Source of the DNA: UBA5796 sp040752455
Lineage (GTDB): Bacteria; Chloroflexota; Anaerolineae; Anaerolineales; Villigracilaceae
Length of the DNA: 64,000 nucleotides
Direction: 5' to 3'
Assembly: GCA_049324115.1 (NCBI GenBank)
Contig: JBMOMN010000012.1
Coordinates: 1 to 64,000 of the forward strand
The notes beneath the pieces were generated by a model, which saw only the letters and a program-made list of their open reading frames with translations, was not told the origin of the DNA and ran no database searches. The translations under genes were made by a program, and so were the position numbers. Every line of letters starts with the position of its first letter. The first letter of the stretch is position 1. Positions 16,586 through 24,903 of this stretch are shown in pieces.

Positions 16586-16604
16586 TATAATTCAATTGTT
16601 GAAT
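16586..16604 (+). promoter_or_regulatory. promoter -10 with overlapping ATTCA-N5-TGAAT operator (gmd)
   Basis: TATAAT at 16586-16591 overlaps the perfect palindrome ATTCA-ATTGT-TGAAT at 16590-16604. The gmd ATG is 25 nt further on with a GAGGAGGAC site between. The same palindrome geometry lies in the regulator promoter (31907-31921) and the sat-cysC promoter (52954-52968). Probably a repressor site for the MarR-type regulator at 31935. Confidence 0.65.
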
Positions 16605-16628
16605 TTTGTGTCTTGAGGAGGACACCCC

Positions 16629-17594
16629 ATGCCTATTGCATTGATCACCGGCATCACCGGCCAGGACGGTTCGTACCTGGCCGAATTCCTGCTCTCGAAG
16701 GGCTACCAGGTGGTCGGGATGGCCCGCCGTTCCAGCACCCTCACCTACGAGCGCATTGACCACCTGCTCGACGACATCACCGTCGTCCAGGGCGACCTGC
16801 ACGACCAGAGTTCGCTGCTGGCGACCCTGGAGGAGCACAAACCCGACGAGGTCTACAACCTGGCGGCGCAGTCCTTCGTGCCGACCTCCTGGAGCCAGGC
16901 TGTGCTGACCGGCGAAGTGACCGCCCTGGGCGTGACCCGCCTGCTGGAGGCCATCCGCCTGTACAACAAGAAGATCCGCTTTTACCAGGCCTCGTCGAGC
17001 GAGATGTTCGGCAAGGTGCTCGAAGTGCCGCAGCGCGAGAGCACGCCGTTTTACCCGCGCAGCCCCTACGGGGTCGCAAAAGTTTACGGGCATTGGATCA
17101 CGATCAACTACCGCGAGTCCTACGGGATGTTCACCGCTTCCGGCATCCTGTTCAACCACGAAAGCCCGCGCCGCGGCCTCGAGTTCGTCACCCGCAAGAT
17201 CACCGACGGGGTGGCGCGCATCAAGCTGGAGATGACCAACGAACTGCGCCTGGGCAATCTCGAATCCCGCCGCGACTGGGGCTTCGCCGGGGATTACGTC
17301 AAGGCGATGTGGATGATGCTCCAACAGGACGAGCCGGACAATTTCGTCATCGGCACGGGCGAAACCCATCTGGTGCGCGAATTCTGCGAGATCGCCTTCG
17401 GCCACGTTGGCCTGGATTACAGGGATTACGTGGTGCAAGACCCGCGCTTCTACCGTCCCGCCGAAGTGGACCTGCTGGTCTCGGACCCGTCGAAGGCGCG
17501 GGAAAAACTCGGCTGGCAGCCGGAGGTCTCGTTCCGCCAACTGGTCGAGATGATGGTGGACGCGGACATGAAGCGGCTGGCGAACTCGCATTGA
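16629..17594 (+). CDS. gmd: GDP-mannose 4,6-dehydratase
   Basis: A 321-residue SDR of standard Gmd length. The nucleotide site is ITGITGQDGSYLAEFLL, RRSSTLTYERIDHLLDD follows, and the catalytic region is YQASSSEMFGKVLEVPQRESTPFYPRSPYGVAKVYGHW. The ILFNHESPRRGLEFVTRKI pattern is specific to GDP-mannose dehydratases. The product, GDP-4-keto-6-deoxymannose, feeds the GDP-L-fucose synthase at 33436, giving GDP-L-fucose. It has its own promoter and operator and is followed by a terminator, so it is a transcription unit of its own. GAGGAGGAC precedes the ATG. Confidence 0.93.
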   Translation: MPIALITGITGQDGSYLAEFLLSKGYQVVGMARRSSTLTYERIDHLLDDITVVQGDLHDQSSLLATLEEHKPDEVYNLAAQSFVPTSWSQAVLTGEVTALGVTRLLEAIRLYNKKIRFYQASSSEMFGKVLEVPQRESTPFYPRSPYGVAKVYGHWITINYRESYGMFTASGILFNHESPRRGLEFVTRKITDGVARIKLEMTNELRLGNLESRRDWGFAGDYVKAMWMMLQQDEPDNFVIGTGETHLVREFCEIAFGHVGLDYRDYVVQDPRFYRPAEVDLLVSDPSKAREKLGWQPEVSFRQLVEMMVDADMKRLANSH

Positions 17595-17607
17595 AAATGT
17601 TGCGGAG

Positions 17608-17652
17608 TCAAAAGTCTCCCGACTTTTGATATCCAACGTCAGGAGACGTTGG
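17608..17652. repeat. two GTC-tetraloop-GAC hairpins
   Basis: TCAAAAGTC-TCCC-GACTTTTGA (17608-17629) and CCAACGTC-AGGA-GACGTTGG (17633-17652). They are followed by GAGTCCGGC. The second unit is nearly identical to one inside the coding region at 26354-26373. A non-coding copy just after gmd. Confidence 0.75.
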
Positions 17653-17678
17653 AGTCCGGCAAACTCTAAAGTAAAATC

Positions 17679-17703
17679 AAGCAGCCATCCGGCTGCTTTT
17701 TAC
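17679..17703 (+). terminator. Rho-independent terminator after gmd
   Basis: AAGCAGCC, loop ATCC, GGCTGCTT with a following T run (17696-17701). A textbook intrinsic terminator about 90 nt after the gmd stop. Confidence 0.8.
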
Positions 17704-17722
17704 TATTTTGTGATCGCCATCG

Positions 17723-17810
17723 GTGCGTCGCACCTTTCTAAACGGGCCAATTTCAAGCGAAGAAAAGTCCCTTTCAGTGGGGGTCGGCCTTACAGTCAGG
17801 TGCGACGCAC
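17723..17810. repeat. 88-bp element with perfect 13-bp inverted ends
   Basis: GTGCGTCGCACCT at 17723-17735 and its exact reverse complement AGGTGCGACGCAC at 17798-17810 enclose 62 bp with no reading frame of note. Each end is itself almost palindromic (GTGCG-T-CGCAC). Could be a small non-autonomous element or a regulatory pair; only one copy seen here. Confidence 0.45.
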
Positions 17811-17833
17811 TCGCGGCAGGAACAGTGATTTTC

Positions 17834-19726
17834 ATGAAAACTCGCATTCGACAATTTTTCTCCATCCCCTGGCTGGCGGACCTCTCCGCCGCGGCCGGGA
17901 TATTCGTCTATACCTGGCAATTGTGGCTCTACGCCCATAGCCAGCGCTCCGTCCTGGACGAGGGGCTGTACCTCTACAAGGGGCTGCAATACGTCCTGGG
18001 GCGCTACCAGCCTTTCGAGCCGTACAGTTTCTGGACCAACCAGATGCCGCTCTCGTTCTACATCCCCGGCTGGGTGCAGGCCGTCTTCGGGCCGGGATTG
18101 CGCACCGGGCGTTATTTCGCCGTCCTGCTGGCGGCGATGATGCTCATCGCCGTCTGGCTGACGGCGCGGCGGATCGGCTCGGCCTGGATCGGCGCAGGCG
18201 CGGCCTGGGCCTTCGTGCTGATGCCCGCCACGGCCCGCATCTACAGCCAGGCCGTCTCGCAGGGACTGGTCGCCTGCCTGCTGATGTGGATCATGGCCCT
18301 GGCGCTGGGCGAAAAGCGCAGGATGTGGCAACTCGTCCTGGCGGGAGTGCTTTCGGGAGTGATGGCCATGGCCCGGATCAACATGCTGCCGGTGCTGGCC
18401 CTGCTGGCGCTCTACGTCTGGTGGGAGCGGGACTTCAAGTCGGCGTTTTGGGTGGGATTGGCCGGATTGGCGGTGGTCGTCGTCGGGCACGCCGTTTTCT
18501 GGCCGGGGATTCTCTCGATCTGGGGATCGCTCGGCCAGCGCTTCGGGATCGCGGCGCTCAAGCCCTGGTTCCCGCCCGAAGGCGTGACTCCCTTCTGGCA
18601 GCAGGACGTGACCTTCGCCGACCGCTTCAACAGTTTCTTCGAGACCGTCCGTTATCATTTCATCCCCATGGCCGGGGTGCTGGCCGTCGCCTTCCTCTGG
18701 CCGCACCGCCGCGACTGGAAATCCGGCTTGCATTTCAAGATGACCGTCTTCCTGGCGGCGCTCTTCATCATCATGATCCTGATGCACACCTGGGCCGCGG
18801 TCGGCAACGACTACTGCGTGCTCTGCCTGCGGGTCTACACCGGCTTTTACGAGGGTCTGGGAATCCTGCTCCTGGCGGTCAGCCTCCAGTCGTGGCGGCG
18901 GGAACTGCCGGGCTGGGCGCAGGCGTTCGGCGTGCTCGTCGTCTTTGGCACGCTGCTCGGAATCGGCTACAGCGGCGCGCAGGACATCAACGCCGCCTTC
19001 CCGGTGGAGTTCTTCCGCGGCCTGATGAACCTCGGCGTCCCCGTCCGCCGCGCCAGCGGCTGGGATTCGGTCGAGCTATGGCGGATCGCCGCCAATTATT
19101 TCCACCTGGATTTCGAGCAATCGTTCAACCTGTTCAAGCTGCTCGTCCCGTTGGCTTTGACGGGACTGGCCGGGGGACTGATCCTGCTCCTTAGCCGGAC
19201 GCTGGCCCGCCGGTCCCGGAACGCTTCTCTGCCGCGCTCGTTCGGGGCCTGGACCCTGATCCTGTTCCTCGTCACCGGCAGTTTGCTCTCGCCGACGCCG
19301 GTCCTGTCCGGCGGCTACCAGGCTTACGATTGCGGCGGGGACGAGATCGCCGTCTTCGAGCAGGTCGGCGCGTATTTGCGTGAAACCCTGCCGCCAGGCG
19401 CGAAGCTCTACTGGAAAGGTTACTCACCGGTCAACCTGCTCTACGTGCCGGACGTGGAAATTTACCCGCCGCAATTGAACCTGGCTTACACTTACAAGAC
19501 CACCGGCGAGACCGAGGCGCTCTACCGTTACGGCTGGTGGAACGAGGAACTTTCGCGGCGCTGGATCGCTGAAGCTGATTACGCCTTGATCGAAGTGCGC
19601 TATTACTATCGCGAACAATGGCTGGTAGACGTGTTAGAATCCGGTGATTTCGAGGAACTGACGCCGACCGTTTCCACCGCCCCGTGCGCCGACGACGCCG
19701 TCATCCGAATTTTCAAGAGGAAGTAA
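17834..19726 (+). CDS. GT-C membrane glycosyltransferase (GT39/ArnT-like)
   Basis: A 630-residue polytopic protein; the start was set at the ATG at 17834 because the longer reading covers the inverted-repeat spacer. The first outer loop has RSVLDEGLYLYKGL, where DE is the acidic pair that is catalytic in GT39/GT83 enzymes. FWTNQMPLSFYIPGW follows, and the C-terminal third is a soluble outer domain (from about 520; AVFEQVGAYLRETLPPGAKLYWKGYSPVNLLYV). Such enzymes use polyprenyl-phosphate sugars on the outer face of the membrane. The GT2 gene directly downstream may make that donor. SD GGCAGGAAC is weak. Confidence 0.7.
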   Translation: MKTRIRQFFSIPWLADLSAAAGIFVYTWQLWLYAHSQRSVLDEGLYLYKGLQYVLGRYQPFEPYSFWTNQMPLSFYIPGWVQAVFGPGLRTGRYFAVLLAAMMLIAVWLTARRIGSAWIGAGAAWAFVLMPATARIYSQAVSQGLVACLLMWIMALALGEKRRMWQLVLAGVLSGVMAMARINMLPVLALLALYVWWERDFKSAFWVGLAGLAVVVVGHAVFWPGILSIWGSLGQRFGIAALKPWFPPEGVTPFWQQDVTFADRFNSFFETVRYHFIPMAGVLAVAFLWPHRRDWKSGLHFKMTVFLAALFIIMILMHTWAAVGNDYCVLCLRVYTGFYEGLGILLLAVSLQSWRRELPGWAQAFGVLVVFGTLLGIGYSGAQDINAAFPVEFFRGLMNLGVPVRRASGWDSVELWRIAANYFHLDFEQSFNLFKLLVPLALTGLAGGLILLLSRTLARRSRNASLPRSFGAWTLILFLVTGSLLSPTPVLSGGYQAYDCGGDEIAVFEQVGAYLRETLPPGAKLYWKGYSPVNLLYVPDVEIYPPQLNLAYTYKTTGETEALYRYGWWNEELSRRWIAEADYALIEVRYYYREQWLVDVLESGDFEELTPTVSTAPCADDAVIRIFKRK

Positions 19727-20710
19727 ATGGATTTATCGCTCGTCATCCCCGTTTACAACGAGGACGAAAGCCTGCCCCACCTGCACCAGGCCGTCCGCGC
19801 CGCGCTGGACGATCTGGGCCGGACCTGGGAAGTCATCTACGTGGACGACGGCAGCGCGGACAAGAGTATCAGTGTGCTCGAAGCCCTGGCTGCCGAAGAC
19901 CCCGGCCGCGTGACGGTGGTGGAGCTGCGGCGTAATTTCGGCCAGACGGCGGCCATCGCGGCCGGGATTGACCACGCCCGGGGCGAGATCATCGTCCTGC
20001 TCGACGCCGACCTGCAAAACGACCCGGCCGACATCCCGATGATGCTCGGTTACATTGACCAGGGCTACGACGTGGTCAGCGGCTGGCGCAAATCCCGCAA
20101 GGATAATTTCGCCACCCGCACCCTGCCCTCCCGCATCGCCAACGGCCTGATCTCAGCTACGACCGGCGTCCATCTGCACGACTATGGCTGCACCCTCAAG
20201 GCCTACCGCCGGGACGTACTGACCGGCTTCCGGCTGTACGGCGAGATGCACCGTTTCATCCCGGTCTATGCCCATGCGGTGGGAGCCAGGATCATCGAAG
20301 TCACGGTGCAGCACCACGAGCGCAAGTACGGCAAGGCCAAATATGGGCTGGAGCGCACCCTCAAGGTCATCCTCGACCTGGTCACGGTCAAGTTCCTGCT
20401 CAGTTTCGCCAACAAGCCGATCTACCTCTTCGGCGGGACGGGCATCGGGCTGATGATCCTGAGCGTGCTGACCATGATCTATCTCATGCTGCGGCGCATC
20501 CTGGTCGAAATCCCGGTGCTGACCTCGCCCTTCTTCCTGATGAGCGTGATGTTCTTCATTCTCGGCTTCCAGTCCGTTTTGATGGGGCTGATCGCCGAAT
20601 TGCTGGTACGCACCTATCACGAGTCCCAGCGCAAGCCGACCTATACCGTGCGGCGGGTCATCCAACACCAGGATGCGCTGGCTTCAATAATCCCCGAAAA
20701 CGAAAGATAA
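19727..20710 (+). CDS. polyprenol-phosphate glycosyltransferase (GT2, DPM1/GtrB-like)
   Basis: A 327-residue protein. The catalytic GT2 domain shows LVIPVYNEDESLPHL, VIYVDDGSADKS and EIIVLLDADLQNDPADIPMML (DXD-type DAD), then SGWRKSRKDNFATRTLPS and the YGCTLKAYRRDV acceptor motif. Two C-terminal membrane helices (about 230-255 and 268-295) place it with GtrB/ArnC-like enzymes, which make polyprenyl-phosphate sugars for GT-C transferases. It is one base after the GT39-like gene, with AGAGGAAG as its binding site, so the pair probably forms a functional unit. Confidence 0.88.
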   Translation: MDLSLVIPVYNEDESLPHLHQAVRAALDDLGRTWEVIYVDDGSADKSISVLEALAAEDPGRVTVVELRRNFGQTAAIAAGIDHARGEIIVLLDADLQNDPADIPMMLGYIDQGYDVVSGWRKSRKDNFATRTLPSRIANGLISATTGVHLHDYGCTLKAYRRDVLTGFRLYGEMHRFIPVYAHAVGARIIEVTVQHHERKYGKAKYGLERTLKVILDLVTVKFLLSFANKPIYLFGGTGIGLMILSVLTMIYLMLRRILVEIPVLTSPFFLMSVMFFILGFQSVLMGLIAELLVRTYHESQRKPTYTVRRVIQHQDALASIIPENER

Positions 20711-20720
20711 CCACCGATTT

Positions 20721-21647
20721 ATGAAAGTTTGGATCACCAAAAATAAAGGCCAACTCCTGAGAGCCGGGGGGTCCCTCCTGGCTCTCGTTTTGTTGGTCGT
20801 CCTGCTCGAACAACAGGGCTGGGACGAGATCCGGCGGGCTGTCGAAGAGATTTCGCTCTGGCGGCTGCTGCTGGCCTTTGCGCTCATCCTGGCTTCACGC
20901 CTCTTCACCGTCGCCCGCTGGCACGTGCTCCTGCGCTCCAGCGGCACGCCGGTCTCCTTCTGGCGGACGACGGCCATCACCTTCACCGGCCTGTTCGCCT
21001 CCAACTTCCTGCCCACCACCATCGGCGGGGACGTGGCCCGCCTGGCCGGGGCGATCAAAATGGGCGTGGACCGGGCGATTGCCCTGGCCTCCCTGATCGC
21101 CGACCGGCTGGTCGGCATGACCGGCATGGCCCTGCTCCTGCCGCTCGGCCTGGCGCGCTTCTTCGCCTGGTCGGCCGGGGGGGCGGCGCTCTCATCCGTT
21201 GCCCCGGCCGGGTTGTGGGAGCGGGGCAAACGCTATGTCCGCCGCGTGCTGCAATCCATTTCGTATTGGGCCAAAAAGCCGGGCATCCTGCTGGTGTCGC
21301 TGCTCTTCACCCTGGCCCACATGACCTGCAACATCTCGGCCCTCTACATCATCCTCGACGGCCTGCACGATTCCGTCTCCTGGTGGACGATCGCCGGGCT
21401 GTCGAGCCTGACCTATTTCATCGGCCTGATGCCCATTTCCATCAACGGTTACGGCTTGCAGGAATTGTCGGTGACGTTCATCTACTCCAACCTGGCGGGC
21501 GTCAGCGCCGGAAGCGCCTTCGTGCTGGCCCTGCTGCACCGCCTGTTCATGATGCTGGCCAGCCTGCCGGGGGCGTTCTTCCTGCCTTCGGTGATGAGCG
21601 ACCGGATCGACGCGGAAGCCGAAGGATTGTCCATTGACCAGCCCTGA
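20721..21647 (+). CDS. lysylphosphatidylglycerol synthase-type membrane protein (UPF0104/flippase-like)
   Basis: A 308-residue protein with about seven to eight membrane helices. The pattern ARWHVLLRSSGTPVSFWRTTAITFTGLFASNFLPTTIGGDVARLAGAIK is the classic N-terminal core of the MprF/AglD-like LPG_synthase_TM family, followed by LIADRLVGMTGMALLLPLGL. Members without the C-terminal synthase domain are thought to flip or handle lipids, often near polyprenyl glycosyltransferases. It follows the GT2 gene by 10 nt and overlaps the next gene, so it belongs to the same operon. Confidence 0.8.
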   Translation: MKVWITKNKGQLLRAGGSLLALVLLVVLLEQQGWDEIRRAVEEISLWRLLLAFALILASRLFTVARWHVLLRSSGTPVSFWRTTAITFTGLFASNFLPTTIGGDVARLAGAIKMGVDRAIALASLIADRLVGMTGMALLLPLGLARFFAWSAGGAALSSVAPAGLWERGKRYVRRVLQSISYWAKKPGILLVSLLFTLAHMTCNISALYIILDGLHDSVSWWTIAGLSSLTYFIGLMPISINGYGLQELSVTFIYSNLAGVSAGSAFVLALLHRLFMMLASLPGAFFLPSVMSDRIDAEAEGLSIDQP

Positions 21648-23736
21648 ATCTTGGATCAAACCCTGGCGATGGGGATTGGGGATCGGGGCGGCCCTCTCTG
21701 TCCTGGCAATTTACGACCTCGTGCGCCTGCTCGACCACACCGGCATTTCCCTCTTCCGCTCGAACTGGACCCTGATCCTGCTCGCCGTGTCCCTGGCCCT
21801 GGCCGCGCTCCTCGGCCTGTTCGCCGCGACCTGGCACCCGGCGGGGAAGAAGCTGCTCGAAAGCCTCAGCCGGCCCCGGGTCCCGGCCCCGCCCGGACGG
21901 GTGGTCGGCTGGCTGGCGTTCCTCGCCCTCGTCCCGGTCTACACCTGGGTCACGATGGCCTCCCCCATCCGCTGGCAGTTGATCACCAACCCATCTGCAA
22001 ATTATTACGTGGCCGGCTGGGAGAAGGGCGGGTACGTCTTTATCGACGCGGCCAGCGGCTTGCGGACGATCGGCTCGGTTGGCTCGTCGTTCCCCAACCC
22101 GTGGCTGCACCTGTGGCTGTTTGCCGTGCTGGCCGTGCTGGCCGCCTGGATCGTCAAAACGGTTTCGCCGTCCACCCCCTTCCTGCGCGGGCTGGCGCTG
22201 GCCGTGCTGGCCCAAACGCTGGCCTACAAGCTGGCGCTTTACATCCCTGAAGTCAACGCCTTCCCGTTTTCGCTGGGCTGGTCGGAAGCCAGCCGCTATT
22301 ATTACGCGTCGCTCTTCGCCTCCGGGAAGCTCTATGGGCAGGACGTGGCGCTCTCGATGTACCACCCCAGCCGTTACCTGCTGCTCTCGCTGCCCTTCCT
22401 GGCCGGGGACTTCAGCCTGGCCTTCCACCGTTTCTGGCAGGTATTCCTGTGGCTGGCGTTGACCGGGGCGAGCAGTTTCATGCTGGCCCGCCGCCTGCGC
22501 CTGGCCGACCGCTGGGTTTTCCTGATCTTTGCGCTGTGGGCCTATTTCTTTTACATGCAGGGAGCGGTGTATTACCACCTGCAAGTGATGGTCATCCTCG
22601 TCCTGGCCGGGTTTTCGGCAGAGAAACCCGCCCGGACGCTGATCTTCGTGCTGCTGGCCTCGCTCTGGGCGGGGATCAGCCGGGTCAACTGGTTCCCGGT
22701 CCCGGCCATGATCGCAGGGCTGCTATACTTCCTCGAGAAACCGGTTGCCGGGTCGAACGGGTTCAAGTACCTGGCCTGGCCGGTAATCTGGTTCGTCAGC
22801 GGGATCGGCTTTGCGCTCCTTGCGCAGGGCGCTTACATCGCCCTTTCCGGCAACGAGGACATCCGCGGCTTCGGCTCCAGCTTCACCTCCGATTTGCTGT
22901 GGTACCGCCTGCTGCCCAGTCCATCCTTCCGGGCGGGGGTGATCCCCTCGGTGCTGTGGGTGGCCCTTCCGGGATTGCTGGCCCTGTTCTGGCTGCTGCG
23001 CGGGCAATCCCGCCGGGTCCACCCGCTGCGCTGGCTGGGGATCGTCGGCTACCTCCTCGTTTTGCTCGGCGGCGGACTGGTGGTCAGCACCAAGATCGGC
23101 GGCGGCGGCGACCTGCACAACATGGACGCTTTCCTGGTCGTTTTCCTGGTCTTCGTTGCCTACGCCTTCTTTGGGCAGATCCGTCCCGAAAGCGGCTCCT
23201 GGCAATTGCGGCTCCCGCCCTGGCCGGTGATCGCCCTGGGATTGCTGGTCCCGCTCACGTTCGTGATTTCCCGCGTCCAGACGGTCGAGCCGCTCGATTC
23301 CGGGACGGCCGCGAACGATCTGGCCGTGATCCGCAGGATGGCCGTCAACCGGGCCAAAAGAGGGGCTGAGGTGCTGTTCATCACCCAGCGCCATCTGGTG
23401 ACTTTCGGCGAGGTCGAAATCCCGCTCGCCCCCGAATACGAACTGCTGACCCTGATGGAAATGTCCATCTCGAACAACGAACCCTACCTCGAAAAATTCT
23501 ACGCCGACCTGGAAAGCCACCGTTTCAAGATGATCGTGGCCGACAAACAATTCACGGTCATCAAAAACGAAACATCTTCATTCTCTGAAGAAAACAACGC
23601 CTGGGTACGCAAGGTGAGCATCCCTTTGTTGTGCGAGTATGAACCCGTCGCCACTTTCAACGAGATTAACGTCCAGGTTTTCGTACCCCGCCGGGAACGG
23701 GCCTGCCCGCAGCCCATTGAGCAGGAGAAACCATGA
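21634..23736 (+). CDS. large GT-C-like membrane protein, paralogue of 24900-26918
   Basis: A 700-residue protein with about 12 membrane segments and a C-terminal soluble domain (from about 560). Start TTG at 21634 has GAAGGA eight bases before and overlaps the upstream stop. Shared with the downstream paralogue: GWSEASRYYYASLF, LASLWAGISRVNWFPVPAM, KIGGGGDLHNMDAFLV, FITQRHLVTFGEVEIPL, FSEENNAWVRKVSIPLLCEYEPVATF. The layout is like dolichol-phosphate-dependent transferases (GT39/GT83-like), but the usual DE pair is not obvious. Not recognised as a named family; probably glycosyl transfer on the outer face. Confidence 0.65.
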   Translation: MTSPESWIKPWRWGLGIGAALSVLAIYDLVRLLDHTGISLFRSNWTLILLAVSLALAALLGLFAATWHPAGKKLLESLSRPRVPAPPGRVVGWLAFLALVPVYTWVTMASPIRWQLITNPSANYYVAGWEKGGYVFIDAASGLRTIGSVGSSFPNPWLHLWLFAVLAVLAAWIVKTVSPSTPFLRGLALAVLAQTLAYKLALYIPEVNAFPFSLGWSEASRYYYASLFASGKLYGQDVALSMYHPSRYLLLSLPFLAGDFSLAFHRFWQVFLWLALTGASSFMLARRLRLADRWVFLIFALWAYFFYMQGAVYYHLQVMVILVLAGFSAEKPARTLIFVLLASLWAGISRVNWFPVPAMIAGLLYFLEKPVAGSNGFKYLAWPVIWFVSGIGFALLAQGAYIALSGNEDIRGFGSSFTSDLLWYRLLPSPSFRAGVIPSVLWVALPGLLALFWLLRGQSRRVHPLRWLGIVGYLLVLLGGGLVVSTKIGGGGDLHNMDAFLVVFLVFVAYAFFGQIRPESGSWQLRLPPWPVIALGLLVPLTFVISRVQTVEPLDSGTAANDLAVIRRMAVNRAKRGAEVLFITQRHLVTFGEVEIPLAPEYELLTLMEMSISNNEPYLEKFYADLESHRFKMIVADKQFTVIKNETSSFSEENNAWVRKVSIPLLCEYEPVATFNEINVQVFVPRRERACPQPIEQEKP

Positions 23737-23763
23737 TGAGCCAGGCGCATTTTGGTGCAGTGG

Positions 23764-24903
23764 ATGAGAATCCTCGTCGTCATCCATGAATACCCGCCGG
23801 TCGGCGGCGGGGGCGGGCAGGTGGCCAAGGATATTTGCGCCGGGCTGGCCCAACGCGGCCATGCCATCACATTGCTGACCGCTCACTACAACGACCTGCC
23901 GCGTGACGAAATCCGGGATGGCGTGCGCCTGGTGCGGATCCCCTCCCTGCGGACGGAACCCTACCGGGCCGGGTTCATCACGATGGGCGCTTTCGTTCTC
24001 GCCGGACTGTGGCATGGCCGCCGTTTAATTCGCGAATTCCAGCCGGACGTGATCCACGCCCACTTCGCCGTCCCGGCGGGACCGATCGCCTGGGTGCTTG
24101 CGCGCCTGACCGGCATCCCTTACGTGCTGACCGCCCACCTCGGCGACGTGCCCGGCGGCACCCCCGAAAAAACCGACGGCTGGTTCCATTGGGTCTACCC
24201 GTTCACCCATGCCGTCTGGCGCAGGGCGGCGCAGGTGGTGGCCGTCAGCGATTTCACCCGCAGCCTGGCCCGCAAACACTACCCGGTGGACGTGCAGGTC
24301 ATCCCCAACGGCGTGGACCTGGCCGCGATCCAATGCAACCGGGACGAGGCCGGGAACCCGCCGCGCATCCTCTTTGCCGGGCGATTCATGCAGCAGAAAA
24401 ACCCCCTGCGCCTGGTCGAAGTCCTGGCCCGGCTGAAGCACCTCGACTGGACCTGCGTCATGGTGGGCGACGGCCCGCTGCGGGGCGAGGTGGAGGCCGC
24501 CATAGCGGAAGCAGGGTTGGCGTCCCGGTTTACGCTGACGGGCTGGATCACGCCCCCCGAAGTGCTGGACTGGTTCGACCAGTCCAACATCCTGTTCATG
24601 CCCTCCCGCTCCGAGGGGCTGCCGGTGGTCGGCGTCCAGGCGATTGCCAAGGGGCTGGCCGTCGTCTGCTCGCGGATCGGCGGCTTCCTGGACATTGTGA
24701 CTGATGAGGTGAACGGCTACATGCTCGACCCGGACGACGTTTCCGGGTTCGCCGAAGCCCTGGCCCGCCTGCTGACCGACCAGGCGCGTTTGCGCGATTT
24801 CCAGCAGGCGAGTATGATCCAGGCGCGCAAGTTCGACCTGCCGCTGATCGTGCGGCAATATGAAGAAGTTTTCGAAAAGGTTGTGAAGGATTCAAAGGCG
24901 TGA
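23764..24903 (+). CDS. glycosyltransferase family 4
   Basis: A 379-residue protein. The start at ATG 23764 is just before MRILVVIHEYPPVGGGGGQVAKDICAGLAQRGH, a typical GT4 N-terminus with the Gly-rich acceptor loop. DVIHAHFAVPAGPIAWVLARLTG follows, and the C-terminal half has VIPNGVDLAAI, LFAGRFMQQKNPLRLVEVLARL and FMPSRSEGLPVVGVQAIAKGLAVV (conserved EG...). No ribosome site is evident right at this start; an 18-codon minicistron at 23733 has GGAGAAACC upstream and may couple translation. The stop overlaps the GTG of the next membrane protein (GTGA). Confidence 0.85.
   Translation: MRILVVIHEYPPVGGGGGQVAKDICAGLAQRGHAITLLTAHYNDLPRDEIRDGVRLVRIPSLRTEPYRAGFITMGAFVLAGLWHGRRLIREFQPDVIHAHFAVPAGPIAWVLARLTGIPYVLTAHLGDVPGGTPEKTDGWFHWVYPFTHAVWRRAAQVVAVSDFTRSLARKHYPVDVQVIPNGVDLAAIQCNRDEAGNPPRILFAGRFMQQKNPLRLVEVLARLKHLDWTCVMVGDGPLRGEVEAAIAEAGLASRFTLTGWITPPEVLDWFDQSNILFMPSRSEGLPVVGVQAIAKGLAVVCSRIGGFLDIVTDEVNGYMLDPDDVSGFAEALARLLTDQARLRDFQQASMIQARKFDLPLIVRQYEEVFEKVVKDSKA

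Noticed and set aside
16425..17636. Long open reading frame on the minus strand, antisense to gmd (and similar ones at 41239-42651 and 43996-45390)
   Set aside because: They are mirror images of GC-rich coding DNA with strong third-position bias, have low-complexity composition and match no protein family; the plus-strand genes are unmistakable.
23733..23789. An 18-codon mini-gene (from ATG at 23733) with a good ribosome site before the GT4 gene
   Set aside because: Its peptide has no recognisable features and its frame ends inside the GT4 gene; more likely a leader for translational coupling than a protein gene.
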